DNA of 64,000 nt from Phallusia mammillata (GCA_003260075.1 QLIY01000109.1:124001-188000), one strand, 5' to 3'. Counted from the stretch's first letter, positions 25,101 through 37,869 are shown. Program-made: numbers and translations. The notes: generated by a model from the letters alone, not told the origin.

Positions 25101-26566
25101 ACCCAACTTTGGGTTGCGACCCATAGGTTGGGAAACACTGACCTATACTGCAGCCTTGTTGTTTTAAATTGTATATTATATCATTTGTCCAAGCAAGTGT
25201 GCGGCCCACTTGATTTTTAAATAGTCGGACCATGCTGAAAATGTAGGTGCTTGAATAGTAATAAAGGTTTGAATAATTTGAACCACAGAAAAGAGGTGAA
25301 AGCAATGCAAGAAGCAGATGAAGATGCGACGCTCACACAACTTGCACAGGCGTGGTTTAATATTTCGGTTGGTGGGGAGAAGTTGCAAGATGCTTACTAC
25401 ATTTTTCAGGTGCATTAAATAATAAAAATATATTCAACTGTCAAAGGTAAATACCATATGATTTGTTACAAAAACAGGCACCCTAGAAGAATTGTTAGGT
25501 GACCTAAGTTTAGAAAACACTGGCTGAAAGCATTTGTTCTTCATTGCTTGTGTTTTAACGATAACTCAAGTTGTCACCAGTGATGAAAGAGTTTTTTTAG
25601 TTGGTGTGTTGGACATTAAACTTATACACAAAACCAGTAAGATCCTATCGACCAGTAAAGTCATATCAGTGCAGTTGATAAAACTACATTTTAGTTCAAC
25701 TTTCAATGGTATATTCTGATTTTAGGAAATGGCTGACAAAAATCAATCCAGCAGTTTGTTATTAAATGGACAAGCAGCTTGTTACATGGCGCAGGGAAAA
25801 TGGGACGAGGCTGAAGGAGTGTTGCAGGAAGCAATGGACAAGGTAAATTAATAGAATACAAAACCTCCACCAAAAACGATCTAAAAGTCAAGCGTTCATC
25901 TGGGTTTTAATGATAGTTTATCAGGGCTATTCTTTCCAAAACATTTTTATTTCCAAGCTTACATATCACATCAAAATCAGTTTTTAGCAAATTACTCTCT
26001 GTCTAGTTTCAAAACTCTTTGCAAATGTAAAATCACAAGATATCAAGACCGCTTATTTAATCACTTTTTATTACAAGTAAAATAGCTGTGTTGGCCAAGG
26101 ATTGCCACAGCCGACAGTTTAGAAACCATAGGCTCTGCATTGACACTGAGGTGGATTTTAAAAATTAAAAAAGGTATATTTCTTTATTATACCTGGTACC
26201 AAGTTTTGTCACAAAGTACCTAACAATTTTAATTCTGTGATATATTGCAATGATTTTTTAAAGACCTAAAACAGATTGTGTCATTTGCTAACGTTACTCA
26301 TATTGTGTTTACTAAATTACAGGACAGCAACTGTGCCGAAACATTGATCAATATGATTCTATTATCCCAACATCAAGGCAAGGCCCCTGAAGTGACAAAC
26401 CGCTATATTTCACAGCTTAAGGATTCACACAACAGTCATCCTTTTGTGCGGGAACTCGCCATCAAGGTACAATGCTTTAAAATAAAGCTCCCTGACTAAC
26501 CTTAACGCTTGTACTTTACAGGAAAACGATTTTGACAGGCTTACGATGCAGTACGCCCCATCATAA
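22154..26566 (+). CDS. COPE: coatomer subunit epsilon (COPI coat), 297 aa
   Basis: Eight exons join in frame: 22154-22249, 22726-22905, 23542-23678, 24588-24641, 25289-25409, 25726-25842, 26323-26466, 26522-26566. The product matches animal COPE nearly end to end: [11 protein letters not shown] and QQCINEAQ at the start, [84 protein letters not shown] and a C-terminal ENDFDRL followed by MQYAPS. The length is close to the usual 300 or so residues. COPE is a TPR-like helical-repeat protein that pairs with alpha-COP in the coat of Golgi-to-ER vesicles. All junctions are GT-AG. Introns 3 and 4 carry hAT elements but the exons are unbroken. It converges with the receptor gene at 27432-32156, whose stop is 0.87 kb away. 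Confidence 0.97.
23195..23260 (+). repeat. short Penelope-like terminal fragment in COPE intron 2
   Basis: CTGACGA (23207-23213), a 5-bp hairpin GACAA/TTGTC and GAAAC (23231-23235) copy the layout of the terminal motif in the elements at 14088-14532 and 43451-44503. The remainder is not recognisable. Confidence 0.4.
23966..24545. mobile_element. hAT-type non-autonomous element, 580 bp, in COPE intron 3
   Basis: Ends CAGGGGTGTCAAACTC and GAGTTTGACACCCCTG are perfect inverted copies, with an 8-bp target duplication CCATACAG on both sides (23958-23965, 24546-24553). The interior has repeated GGCCGC words. It stops about 40 bp before the exon 4 acceptor. Confidence 0.94.
24717..25140. mobile_element. 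hAT-type non-autonomous element, 424 bp, in COPE intron 4
   Basis: Ends CAGTGGTTCCCAACC and GGTTGGGAAACACTG, flanked by a perfect 8-bp duplication ACCTATAC (24709-24716, 25141-25148). Confidence 0.92.
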
Positions 26567-26612
26567 AGTGCAATAGTGCTGTTGTTTGTGCAAAATGTAT
26601 TTGTTGTATGTA

Positions 26613-26618
26613 AATAAA
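26613..26618 (+). promoter_or_regulatory. AATAAA polyadenylation signal of COPE
   Basis: A perfect AATAAA lies 47 bases after the COPE stop codon. It is the first such signal downstream. Confidence 0.7.
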
Positions 26619-26956
26619 GTACCACATCGAGATTGTCGCAGTCATCTTTGAAAAGACTCCACATTACAATACTCTTGTTTGTGTGTCTTCATCGATTGAT
26701 GATGTCATCTTAAGGTTCTACAGTTTTACAGTAAGTTGGGCTCGATTGAACTTCGGGCTTTTCGAATCCGTTTGGCGGAGTCGTATGTTGTTTGTGTGAT
26801 CTGAAAGAGCAGGTGTCGAAAATTTATTGGTTCTTGCTACATTTTTTGGATGTATACCGGCTGTGGGTGAGTAAATCTGCATCAGCTACTTCTCAAGATC
26901 TTTGGATCGTTTTCCCGCGAATCGCGTGGATAAATTTGTGAATTATTGGCTTAACA

Positions 26957-27387
26957 CAGGGTTGCACAACATTTTCGACATGACGGCCGCATCACAGACA
27001 CGCCATTTGGTAACGGCCGCCAAGTGTCCCCATTTTTTGTTTATATTTTACTGATGTAAAGAAATAGGATCATCTTTTAACGTCCCGTCTGTTCAACTGA
27101 ACGATTTTGCAATCATTCTAAAACTGTTTATGGGTCCACCTTTTATAGTTATGCGTTGTTTGTTAGCCCGTTTATAACAATGGGCATACAAAAAGTCTAA
27201 CGTATATGGCTACTGGGTTTGGTATATCATACGTTTTAATCCCAGTCCGTTTTGAGCAGTTTTTCAAAGCCACATGTCTAAGAAAAAAGTCTAGTACATG
27301 TGTTTTAATACACGCAGGTTCACGGCCGCATAAATTATTTTCCGCAGCCGCATGTGGCCTTATGGCCGCAGTTTGTGCAACCCTCTG
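26957..27387. mobile_element. hAT-type element between COPE and the receptor array, 431 bp
   Basis: Starts CAGGGTTGCACAAC and ends GTGCAACCCTCTG. Flanks GCTTAACA and GCTTGTGT share their first four bases only, so the target duplication is decayed. GGCCGC words inside resemble the element at 23966-24545. Confidence 0.7.
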
Positions 27388-27431
27388 GCTTGTGTGATAT
27401 ACTGACTATACTAAGTTATATGATTGTTGAG

Positions 27432-30400
27432 TTACTTATATTTACCGGTTACGCATGTTGACTTACTTCTGCTGTTGTCACTTTCGCTCTTTCTACACAT
27501 TCTATAGAAAACTTTACGAACTGTTTGACGAAAAGTTCGGTCGAAAGCACTGTAGATCAGCACGTTAAGAATCCTGCAACAAAAAAGTCATTTTTTTATT
27601 TCCCACTTTTTTGCGTATTCAGAAAAAAGGCTTAGCCTACATACGTTAATACTTACCCGTTGAGCGTGGATGTATGTACGGTGGCAAAAAACGGGGCGGA
27701 TAAGTTGTCACATTTGAGATACTGAGCCATTAGAAGGAAATTGCCGATGACTATTGGAACTAAAATGACAAATAAGTTTGGCTGCTTTTCACCGTTCGTG
27801 CAAGTTTATAGTGCCATGTTTACGGCTAGTTGCTGTAACTACCGACAATGTTTTATTTTAGTGTTTAACCTAGTACAGTGGTTCCCAAACCGTGGGCCAT
27901 GGCCCAGTACTAGGCCCCCAAGACATTTTCAATGGGCCACAGAGCCATTTGAACAGATTCTACTGTTTTGTTATACTGTAGATCAGGGGTGTCCAAACTT
28001 TTTTTAATGGGGGCCAATTTTTACCAAGTGAAGACGCCCGCGGGCCAACGTGTTTTTAGAATTAGAACACAAATATACGGGATTTAAGAAATTGTGGAAT
28101 TTTGTTGCGTCAGCACGATGTACACTTCCTTTTTACCGGGAAATAAAGTTCCATGGAAGGCTTTTGCCTTATCCGGACGATGGCGGGCCATACGCAACAC
28201 AATTTGAAAAAACCCAGCTGCGGGCCACTTGAAATGCCGCCGCGGGCCGCATTTGGCCCGCGGGCCGCACTTTGGACACCCCTGCTGTAGATATTATGCG
28301 CTTTGTTTTGAAAAACATAATATTTTGCAAAGAATTCGGAATCTTGTAGCCAAATTTCAAGAGCATGTATCTCATTAAAATAAATTGGTAGAAACCATTT
28401 CGCCTGTTTTTGAGTTATTTTTTTGTTTGTCCCCAAATTTACAGCACATGGTGGACCACGAATCGCTATTAAATAGACATTTGGGCCACAGACCAAAAAA
28501 GTTTGGCAACCCCTGACCTAGTACAAGGCAAAAACAAATGTTGCCTACCTACAGTAATGGTAAAACCAAGGTACATGGGGGGGGGGGGGGGGGGGGGGAG
28601 ATATTATGCGCTTTGTTTTGAAAAACATAATATTTTGCAAAGAATTCGGAATCTTGTAGCCAAATTTCAAGAGCATGTATCTCATTAAAATAAATTGGTA
28701 GAAACCATTTCGCCTGTTTTTGAGTTATTTTTTTGTTTGTCCCCAAATTTACAGCACATGGTGGACCACGAATCGCTATTAAATAGACATTTGGGCCACA
28801 GACCAAAAAAGTTTGGCAACCCCTGACCTAGTACAAGGCAAAAACAAATGTTGCCTACCTACAGTAATGGTAAAACCAAGGTACATGGCACATGTCACTT
28901 TGATTAGTGAAGTTTCTTGATGTTCTGCTGATTCGACACGGTTAAGTCTTCTGGACTGTCGCAGTCTCTTTCGAGCGCTATAAGCTGTAGCAAACGTAAG
29001 ACCGCTCTAAATAAATGTCGGAATTAATTCTACTGTATTGTTTGCTTAGACTTAGACTTTTGTAACAACGTTAAACAAAACATCAACTTCGCAAATGCAT
29101 TAACACAATAGGTACATGATCCCAGTATCATTCTTGGTATATGATTTCAGTACCATAACTGTTACAGCGGGAATTTGTGTGTCTTTTACTGTTTCTAGTT
29201 CACGCCAGTGATCTAAAACTTCATTGACTGTGACGTAACAAAGCGCCTTCCATGATTGGTTAGAAATCCACATACGTAACAATGCGTATGATATCATTTG
29301 TGGTGCAATCTTGTGCTGACTACGTTTTACCGATTCTTTCTGTGCTGTAAGCAGACTTTTGGCTAGTCGCAGTTTGTCGTTGATCCGATTTAGTTTGGGC
29401 ATATGTCCTAACATTAGTGTTATGTGCAGCCATATAAACATGAAAGTTATAGTTAACTTGAAGTGCTAAAACGTCCGTAAAAGTGTCTGAAATTAACCTG
29501 GATTCCTAACAAGCTGGTACGTAATTGATTGTGTCTAATTGTATTAGTTAACTGTCGTGGTAACGTTTGTGTATGAGTTAAGACGTGATAATGTTTTGTG
29601 TAAGAGAAAACGACTTCTTAAAGTGACATATTTCCTGCATAAGTTTATTGGTCATTTATGTGCGGTGCCTTCGAAAACAGCAGGTCCGCTTGGTGCGCTT
29701 AGTCCGCTTGGGGGGGGGGGTTAGCGCACCTGTAGTATTCGAAGGCACCCATTTATGTGTGTATATTACTAGCCGATTGTGAGACCTTTCTGTTCGCTTT
29801 AACAGAGAACCAATGCTGTTGTGAAACCAAGAAGAAATTTGTACCATCAGGTAGGCAGCGTTCCGTTTAAAACAAATTAGGAAACCCCTAGTGCGGCGGG
29901 CGGTACAGTTTCAGGCTGCACAGATTTTTAAATAAATTTCGGTCAATACAATAACAATGCATACCTACCAGAGATAAACTTATTTTTTAATTGTGCCGTG
30001 ATAAGTTTTGTTAATGTAATGTGACATAACGAACCATTCAGTTAATAAAGTCCAGGCTATGGAGAACAAACTGTTTTAGCTGAAAGTTAAATTGTAAGAT
30101 ATTACCATCAATATGTAGGGAAGAACAACTAAAATGCTCAAAGCAATTGCATCGGACACAGAAAACTCATTTTCTCCAACGGTCGCCATGAATTGAAACA
30201 TCTCCGGTTTATATTGGATTTGAAAATATTCGGGTTTCCACACTAAAACACAGTAAAAATAGTTTAACAAAGTTGTGTCAGGGTTGTTTTGTTTTAAATG
30301 TCATACAATTATACTCTACGTAGGTCCTAAATAAGATTTTAGTGGTCGCTAATATTTCATCAAGTTGTAGCCTAAACAACTTTTAAGAAAATACATTGTA

Positions 30401-32156
30401 AAAAGCCAATTTGGTAACTTACGCGCAAATGTTGAACCTACAATTACAACAGCCCAAAGAACTGCAAGATGCCTTAAAATCGTTGCGCATGACTGATTTC
30501 GGTATCTGAATGGCGCGTAGATGGCACTGAAGCGTTGAGTACTCATGTAAAGCAAATGATAGAGAGATGAAATGTATGTAAACAAAAGAACGGTGCCCAT
30601 TGCTTTTGCTACGTCACTCTGACGTAGATCGATGACGAGTTGGTTTAGCTCTTGAAAGGTTAGTTGAGGTGTGAGGACAATATAGGGGACACACACTGAG
30701 AAGAGATGTAAAGCTGTAATAAAAAATGTCTGGTGAAAATATGGCATTCTGCTTTAACTTCCTTTGTTAAAGGTGTAAGGGCGCAGTATACAAGGCCGGT
30801 GGCTTAATAGGGACCTTATTTCTTTTTTAAAGGTGTGTTTAGTAACTATTATACCGGTACCATCAAAAGTGTGTAAAAGTGTCTCACATTTGATACATTT
30901 TCTAGTTCGGAGATTGTTCTTGAACAAACGGTAATTGTTTGGTTGCATACAGGATATTAGAAACAAGTTTTTTTTTTTAATTTTAGAGGGCACGGTCATA
31001 AACTTAGAAAATGTATAGCGCTGTTTTGTTGTCACAGTTGTTTTTTTTTTGTCAAAGCTTCTCAATTTTTTAAGTCGCAGTCGCACTTTAGGGTTAATTT
31101 AATAATACGTTATGCTAAACTAATGCTGAATTTGCATTAAAGCAAAGGTTGTCGTAACTCCCATTTGATAAGGTGCTTTACAGTTTTTAGAAGGCAAAAA
31201 ATAGAGCATAACCTTGGTTTCACTCATTTTTTGTGGCTTGTGCCAGAATTTGGAATATTGCTTTACAAAATACAAGCAAACGTGTACGGGATTACAATCA
31301 ATGCCAAACTTTGCCTTTCGGCCTCTTTTGAGTACTGTAGGTGACCCAAAGCCACAGCGCAATAAATTTGGTAAAGATCAAATTGCCAAGTGGAATGTCA
31401 TCATAATTTTTTTACATCTTTACGTTTCGCTATATTCGACGATTTCTTTACCTGTAAACATGTCTGCGATCGCAAGAGAAGTCTTTACAAGATCTTGTGT
31501 TTTCCGACTCCTGCTTTTCATTACGAAAACGGACGCAACCACCAGGATGTTCCCCAAAATAATAAACGTAGCCACAAGCAGGATGTACGTCAGTACTGCA
31601 TCCGAACCTGCATTGCTGTGTACCAAATTAACATCATGTTTATGTACACTGACTTGACCCAAGATTTGAGTTTAGAAAAAACAATTGGGGGATTAATAAA
31701 TAGATTGGTTAGTTGATTGTAATGTATCCTATGTATTGTTACCTTTATTCAGAAAATCAAAAAAATCTTAATGTAAATTAAAAACTTTCATTTCCAGATT
31801 TACCCCTAAAATCTCCTAATATAGGTCACCATTAAAGTCCATTAAGCAGAGCCACTGAATGTAATCTTATTCAAGAACACTTTATAGTAAATAAGGAAAC
31901 TCTATTCTTTATTTATATCAGGTCGAGTTATGTTTCATTTTTCTAGTTTATATGTCTGTGTTCAGCATCCTTAATTACCTGGCATGGTTTTTACAATGTA
32001 GGCTTACTATATAGTTTGCGACGAAAAACCAACTTACCTGCATAGAGGACAATCTCTAATGGTTGTATTCCAACATTCCTCAATCGCCTCATAGTCGCAA
32101 TATGGGGGAATCCCGCAAAACGTGTGGTTAATTCTTGTTACATTTTCAGCTGTCAT
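27432..32156 (-). CDS. divergent rhodopsin-like GPCR, tandem copy 1 (367 aa, intact)
   Basis: Seven exons in frame: 32156-32038, 31615-31452, 30713-30423, 30242-30106, 29006-28859, 27759-27657, 27573-27432. Exon 1 codes a cysteine-rich outside end (CGIPPYC, EC, DC, PLC) with two N-glycosylation sites (NVT, NTT). TM1 has FIILGN, TM2 has SLAIADMF (the conserved Asn and Asp of class A receptors). After TM3 the usual DRY is QRF (QRFSAIYAPFRYR). The third inner loop is basic (ARKRLRQSRRL). TM6 lacks CWxP and TM7 has NVLIY in place of NPxxY. No cysteine is seen at the top of TM3 or in the second outer loop, so the usual disulfide seems absent. The ligand is unknown. I do not recognise the subfamily, and it looks lineage-specific. 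A 290-nt repeat with a G-run lies in intron 5, just next to exon 5. Confidence 0.87.
27876..28515. mobile_element. hAT-type element in receptor 1 intron 5, hosting a nested hAT
   Basis: Starts CAGTGGTTCCCAAACCGTGG and ends AAGTTTGGCAACCCCTG, with an 8-bp duplication ACCTAGTA (27868-27875, 28516-28523). The nested element at 27984-28284 splits it. Confidence 0.88.
27984..28284. mobile_element. nested hAT-type miniature element, 301 bp
   Basis: Ends CAGGGGTGTCCAAAC and TTTGGACACCCCTG, perfect 8-bp duplication CTGTAGAT (27976-27983, 28285-28292). It sits inside the element at 27876-28515, so it inserted later. Confidence 0.93.
28289..28888. repeat. 290-nt direct repeat joined by a 22-G run
   Basis: 28289-28578 and 28599-28888 are the same 290 bases as far as I can compare by eye, and the G-run spans 28577-28598 at the join. 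The repeat covers the end of the outer hAT element and the first 30 bases of receptor exon 5. It is best explained as an assembly junction. Confidence 0.9.
29100..29441 (-). other. unrecognised 113-codon open frame in receptor 1 intron 4
   Basis: An ATG-started frame on the receptor strand codes a basic, non-repetitive protein (words such as KLNRINDKLRLAKSL and LRMWISNQSWKAL). I do not recognise it, and no splice partner is evident. It may be chance, or a relic of a retrocopy. Confidence 0.2.
29663..29749. mobile_element. small inverted-repeat element with a 9-10 bp target duplication
   Basis: GGTGCCTTCGAA and TTCGAAGGCACC are inverted ends. CATTTATGTG occurs on both sides (29653-29662, 29750-29759). 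A duplication of 9-10 bp fits Mutator-like elements better than hAT. An 11-G run sits inside (29710-29720). Confidence 0.65.
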
Positions 32157-33944
32157 TATTTTGCAAATAATTTTATCTGTTTTTAAATTATCATTTTGTT
32201 ACACTCATACTACCCATGCCTATACGCACGATTGTGGGTTCTAACATACCTACACTATAATCACAAAGTTTGAGATTATTTTTGGTGAGACGGTGTGGCA
32301 AATATACTTAGATTACCTAAATTCAGCCTCGTTTTGACAAAATAACTTCAAATAATTTAAAGCCATATTTTAAGATTTATTAAACAATACTTTCTTACAA
32401 TAAGAACAATAAGCAAAAAACACACAAGCTTAACCCTAATAATGTCTAATTTTGCTTGTAATATACCTTTCCTGCCCCTTAAATTCGTTTAGGCCAGCTT
32501 TACAAGCTAAATACTTGCAGTATCCTTTTCGTTGCTCCCCCATTTGTTGTGCCATATCACTTTTACATTCATGGGTTGACCGTGTTGGGTCGTGTCTTTA
32601 AATAATAAGTTTCCGGCCTCCCCTTGCCGTCTTCACGTCTGCATAAGTGATGTAACTCACGTTTTGCTTTGCACAAAAACTCAATAAACAAAGTATAACA
32701 AAGTCGAATACCTATACTTGCTCTATCAATTTTAAAAAGTAATAACCAAGATTTATATTGTTGAACGTTTTTTATTTAAAATCAAAATATCGTATGATAG
32801 GCACCCACGTCTTAATTAGTTATAATAACCAATGTCATATAAAATCACATTTATACCGTATTTTTGCATGTTTTAAGAACGAATCCATGTATAGCCATAT
32901 ACTCTTTTTTCTGTTAAAAATAAACTATGATATATTTGAAACTTCAAATAGAAACACTCAAACTAATACTTGGAAGGTATTGCACTGAATTCGTTATTAA
33001 CTCGTTTAAGCCTGTTCAAAAATTACGCGCACATATACCTAACTCATGCTAGCAGTTTCAGAATGCATGGTTGAAATAATAGCAGAAGGCGATAATCGCC
33101 AAGTGAAATGAATTATTAATTCCCTAAAGTCGTGTAAGTGTATCTTTGATTGTAACTCGTCAGTCTCAATTTTGTTGTGTCATCGGTGATCATTGTTGTC
33201 AGTTTTGATTGTTAACACATCTTTTTGCGGTTTTCTAAACATGACGATAGTGTTTTTAGAATCAAAACAAAGACATTGACATGTTAAATTTTTTCATACG
33301 TATTATCTGTATAGGTACTGTAGTGTTAAAAATACAAAACAGCAACCGACTATGAAAGTCACATGCTGGCCTTGTTCTGCTTCTGACACTTTTCCTATAT
33401 AGTGCCTTAGCAAAGGCGCAATGGTATAACATTTATACTTCCTTTAATATGTCAAGCTTATTTTTCAACGGACTGCAACGCAGGTTTTAAGTGACCCACG
33501 TACTTTAGTGGAATTGTAAGCCAAACTCTTTATAAGTTGCATGTACAGCCAACGCTAAAAGGGATAAAATAGTCAGCCAAATAAGAAAGTTACGAAGACG
33601 ATTTGAAAAAACTGGTAATTGGCAATCGGTTAGGCCTTATGAAAGAAGTTTGTCAAGAAAATTCAGTAGCTGTACAACAGTGTGGTATTAATGTAGTTGG
33701 TTACACCACTTTTTATAGTAGGCTATCCATAACCCCTGCTGCAACTGCCTGATCAAAGAACATTAACTCTGATAAAGTCATTTGCAACATAGTCTGTGGA
33801 ACCTTTTTGCTCACTAAGAAGGCAGGGTTCCAGATCAGGACCAAGTTTAAACACAAACTGTCTTACATCTTTAACATAAACATGTTGCTACTGAGGTACA
33901 CATGTTTGATCAATTGCGGATTATTGAACTTAATTTTAAAAAGA
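32157..33944. other. upstream region of receptor 1 with conserved block at 33080-33240
   Basis: No gene seen. A block of about 150 bp (CGATAATCG, AATTATTAATTCCCT, AACTCGTCAG, GTGTCATCGGTGATCATTG) recurs upstream of the other receptor copies near 39585, 46795, 48330 and 54300. Another shared word, GATGTAACTCACGTTTTGC, is at about 32650 and 39215. These may be shared promoter or enhancer parts. Confidence 0.5.
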
Positions 33945-34230
33945 CTTCTATGCAGTACGCCTATCGCAGAGTCCAAAATTTCTGATGTTTGTGCAAAGTG
34001 TATTTGTTGTCTAAAAAGTACCACATCGAGATTGTCGCAGTCATCCTTCAAAATTTTCCACTTAAAATACGTTTGTTTGTGTGTCGTCATCGATTGATGA
34101 TGTCATCTTAAAGTTCTACAATTTTACTGTAAGTTGGACTCGATTGAACTTTGGGCTTTTCGAACCAGTTTGGCGATGTAGCATGTTGTTTGTGTGATCT
34201 AAAAGAGCAAGATATAAAAAAATCATTTTT
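33945..34230 (+). pseudogene. COPE 3'-end fragment between receptor copies 1 and 2
   Basis: ATGCAGTACGCC, the end of the COPE reading frame, is followed by CAAAGTGTATTTGTTG, GTACCACATCGAGATTG, TCGCAGTCAT and GATTGATGATGTCATCTTA, in the same order as downstream of the real COPE stop (26545-26815). Only the tail was copied and no other COPE exon is present. The fragment lies 3' of receptor copy 2, as the true COPE end lies 3' of copy 1. Confidence 0.8.
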
Positions 34231-35128
34231 GTTTTTTAAGAGGTATACCGGGTATGGATTGGTAAATCTGTGTCTGGTCATTTATTTGACAAGTTATCAC
34301 TTTTGGTTGTCGCAGCGATACGAAATGGGAATGCTTGTTTGCTAAATTACATGTTGAATTTACTTCTGCTGTTTTTACTTTCGCCCTTTCCACACATTCC
34401 ATACAAAACTTTGCGAACTGTTTGACGAAAAGTTCGGTCAAAAGCACTGTAGATCAGCACGTTGAGAATCCTGCAACAAAAATTCATTTATTATTTCCCA
34501 CTTTTTATTGCAGAAGAGGAAATTAGATTTAGGTACGTTACTTACCCGTTGAGCGTGGATGTTTGTACGGTGGCAAAAAAGGCGGCGGACAAGTTGTCAC
34601 ATTTGAGGTATTGAGCCATTTGAAGCAAATTGGTGATCACTATTGGAACTAAAGGTGAACATATTTGCCTGCTTTACACCATTCGTGCAAGTTTATCATG
34701 CAAGTTACTCGGCTACTAAGTTAGTTGGTATGTTCACCGACTATATGTTATTTTGGTGTTTGACCTAATGTTGCCTACCTACAGTAATTGTAAAACCAAG
34801 GCACATGGCACATGTCACTTTGATTAGAGAAGTTTCTTGGTTTTCTGCTGATTCAACACGTTTAAGTCTTCTGGACTGTCGTAGTCTCTTTCGAGCACTA
34901 CATGCTGTAGCAAACGTAAGACCGCTCTAAATAAATGTCGGAATTAATTCTACTGTATTGTTTGCTTAGACTTAGACTTTTGTAACAACGTTAAACAAAA
35001 CATCAAATTCCCAAATGACATATTTTGTGATGTCATGCTATCTATTTTGCCGTGATAAGTTTGGTTGATGAAATGTGCCATAAGTTTCTTGTATTTGCAA
35101 CGATCCCGTGATTAATTCAGCTCTCTAC

Positions 35129-35442
35129 CAGTGGTTCTCAAACTGTGGCACGCGTACCGCTAGTATGGTACGTCAGAGCTTTTCAGGTAGTAGGTGATTA
35201 GCCTTCTGCGATACCTAATTTAAGTCCAATCTAAAATTGCAACTCATCTGATCAGCCCTGGCTCGGGTGAAATTCGTATTTTGAACATAATTTTGAAATT
35301 GCTAAATAAGCTAGTCAGGTTGAGAAAATGGGCCTATTTATTGGACTATCCATTCAAACAGGGTTTAGGTCTTTTAAGTGGTACGCAGCGATAGGAAAAG
35401 TTGTTAGCTGGTGCGCGACCTGGAAAAGATTGTGAACCACTG
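35129..35442. mobile_element. hAT-type element in receptor 2 intron 4, 314 bp
   Basis: Starts CAGTGGTTCTCAAACTG and ends GATTGTGAACCACTG. Both flanks carry CTCTAC but not a clean 8-bp duplication. Confidence 0.72.
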
Positions 35443-36447
35443 CTCTACATGCCATATACAGTAGCTGAAAGTGAAATTGTAAGTCATTACCATCAATATG
35501 TAAGGAAGAACCACCAAAATGCTTAAAGCAATAGCATCGGACACAGAAAACTCATTTTCTCCAGCGGTCGCCATGAATTGAAACATCTCTGGTTTATATT
35601 GGATTTGAAAATATTCGGGTTTCCAAACCAAAACACAGTAGAAGTGGTTTAACAATATTGTGTCAATGTTGTTTTGTTTGTTACAAATATACTCTACATA
35701 GGTCCTAATTATTAGTCGCAAATTTCAGGCCTTCGTGGTGTTGCTTTACTGAATAAGTTAAAAATAAATCATAAAAGCTCATTTCGATAACTTACGTGCA
35801 AATGTTGAAGCCACAATAACAACAACCCAAAGGACTGCGAGGTGCCTCAAAATCGTTCTGCATGACTGATTTCGGTATCTGAATGGCGCGTAAATGGCGA
35901 TGAAGCGTTGAGCGCTCATGTAGAGCAAATGATAGAGAGATGAAATGTATGTAAACAAAAGAACAGTGCCCATTGCTTTTGCTACGTCACTCTGACGTAG
36001 ATCGATTACGAGCTGATTTAGCTCTTGAAAAGTTAGTTGAGGTGTAAGGACAATGTAAGGGACGCACACTGCGAAGAGATGTAGAGCTGGAATAAAAAAT
36101 GTCAAGTAAAGATGTGTCTGTAAATCTGTCCATTCTGTTTTAACTTGCTTTATTAACGGTGTAGGAACGAACAATACAAGGTCGATGGCTTAATTGGGTC
36201 CCCATTTCAATTTTTAGTGTGTGTTTAGTACTATACTATACTGGTACTATCAAAAGTGTGTAAAGTTAATCTCCTTTGTTTATTGTCTCCCCTATGACGC
36301 AATTATCTGTTTGTTCATTGTTCTTGAACAAACGGTAATTGTTTGATTGAATAAACTATAAAGGATGTTCGAAACAAGTTATGACACGTGTTTTTCTGTC
36401 GTCAGTGCTTGTTTTTTTTTTATGTCACAGTTGTGCCTTAAGGTTAA

Positions 36448-36891
36448 TAGTACGTTATACTAACCTCATGCTAATGAATAATGAATTTTGAGTCTTGTTT
36501 CATATAATACAAGAGAACGTGATATACGGGACTATAATCCGAAACGGTCCCCCAAATTTCTCCAGCGGTTTCCCAAAATTTGGACTTGCAACTACAACTA
36601 CAGTTTTTGGTATTTAAATGAAACACTTGCGGTCTCTTAAAACTACTTAGCGGTCACCCAAACCAAACCTTAAAAAAANTACGTTATACTAACCTAATGC
36701 TAATGAATAATGAATTTGGAGTCTTGTTTCATATAGTACAAGCGAACGTGATGTACGGGACTATAATCAATGACACACCTGGGCATTTTACGGTCGTGTT
36801 GCTTTTACTCACTTAAAAGACCGAAACGGTCCCCCAAATTTCTCCAGCGGTTTCCCAAAATTTGGGGGGGGGGGGGGGGGGGGGGGGGGGG
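36448..36891. repeat. near-duplicate pair with one N and a 28-G run in receptor 2 intron 2
   Basis: The stretch from TACGTTATACTAACC at about 36455 recurs from 36681 with single-base differences (CTCATGC versus CTAATGC, for instance). The second copy starts after the only N of the window, at about 36680, and holds about 45 bases absent from the first. It ends in a run of 28 G (36864-36891). This looks like two haplotypes laid end to end. Confidence 0.8.
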
Positions 36892-37867
36892 TGCTTGTCA
36901 AAGTCTTCATAAAACACAAGTTGTTCTACCCTATGTTACGCGATAAAGCCTATGGAGTCTTTTGTGTCCAAAATAATACTGTGGATGTAAGAAAGAAAAA
37001 TACATTAATAGCCTGATTTTTACAAAGTAAAAAACTAAAACGGAAATGTGATTCTCCAAATGGAATTAAAGTTGCGTTACGAGTTTTAACTTTTAGCGTA
37101 ATATTGCAAACTAAAGTGTTATTTTTCATGCTTGCTACAATGGAGGAAATTGATACTGAGCAGATTGAAGTTCAAGTGATTGTTGGTTTGGTTCGGCCAT
37201 TTAACACTATAGTCGCTATAGCATAGTGTTAGTTTTCTTTGTGGCCCCTTTTAGTTAATTGCCCACTCCTGATCAATTGCAAACTTTGCCAATCGGCCTC
37301 TTCGAGTAGTTCACCCAAAGCCACAGCGTAATCAGTTTGGTAAAGATCAAATTGCTTAGTCGAATGTCATCATATTTTTTTACATCTTGATGTTTCGTTG
37401 TATTGGAAAAATCCTTTACCTGTAAACATGTCTGCGATCGCAAGCGAGGTCTTCACGAGATCTTGCGTTTTCCGACTCCTACTTTTCATGACTAACACGG
37501 ACGCGATCACTAGGGAGTTCCCCAAAATAATAAACGTAGTCACAAGCAGGATGTACGTCAGTATTGCATCCGAACCTGCATTGCTGTGAACCCAAATAAA
37601 CATCATTTCTATTACACTGACTTGACCCTAAAATTGTGTATAGGAAAATTTTCGGGGATAAATAAAGAGGTTGCCTTAGCGAATGTAATATAACTTATGT
37701 TTCTTTACCTTTAATCAGAAAATCAAAAATATTATTGCAAATAACAATTTCCAAAATTGATGCCCCCCAAAATCTCAAGAAAAGGCCACAATTATAGTCC
37801 ATAAAGCAGGCGCATTGAGTGTAATCTGATTCAAGAACACAAATCTAATAAAGGAAACTGTATATTT

Positions 37868-37869
<2 letters not shown>

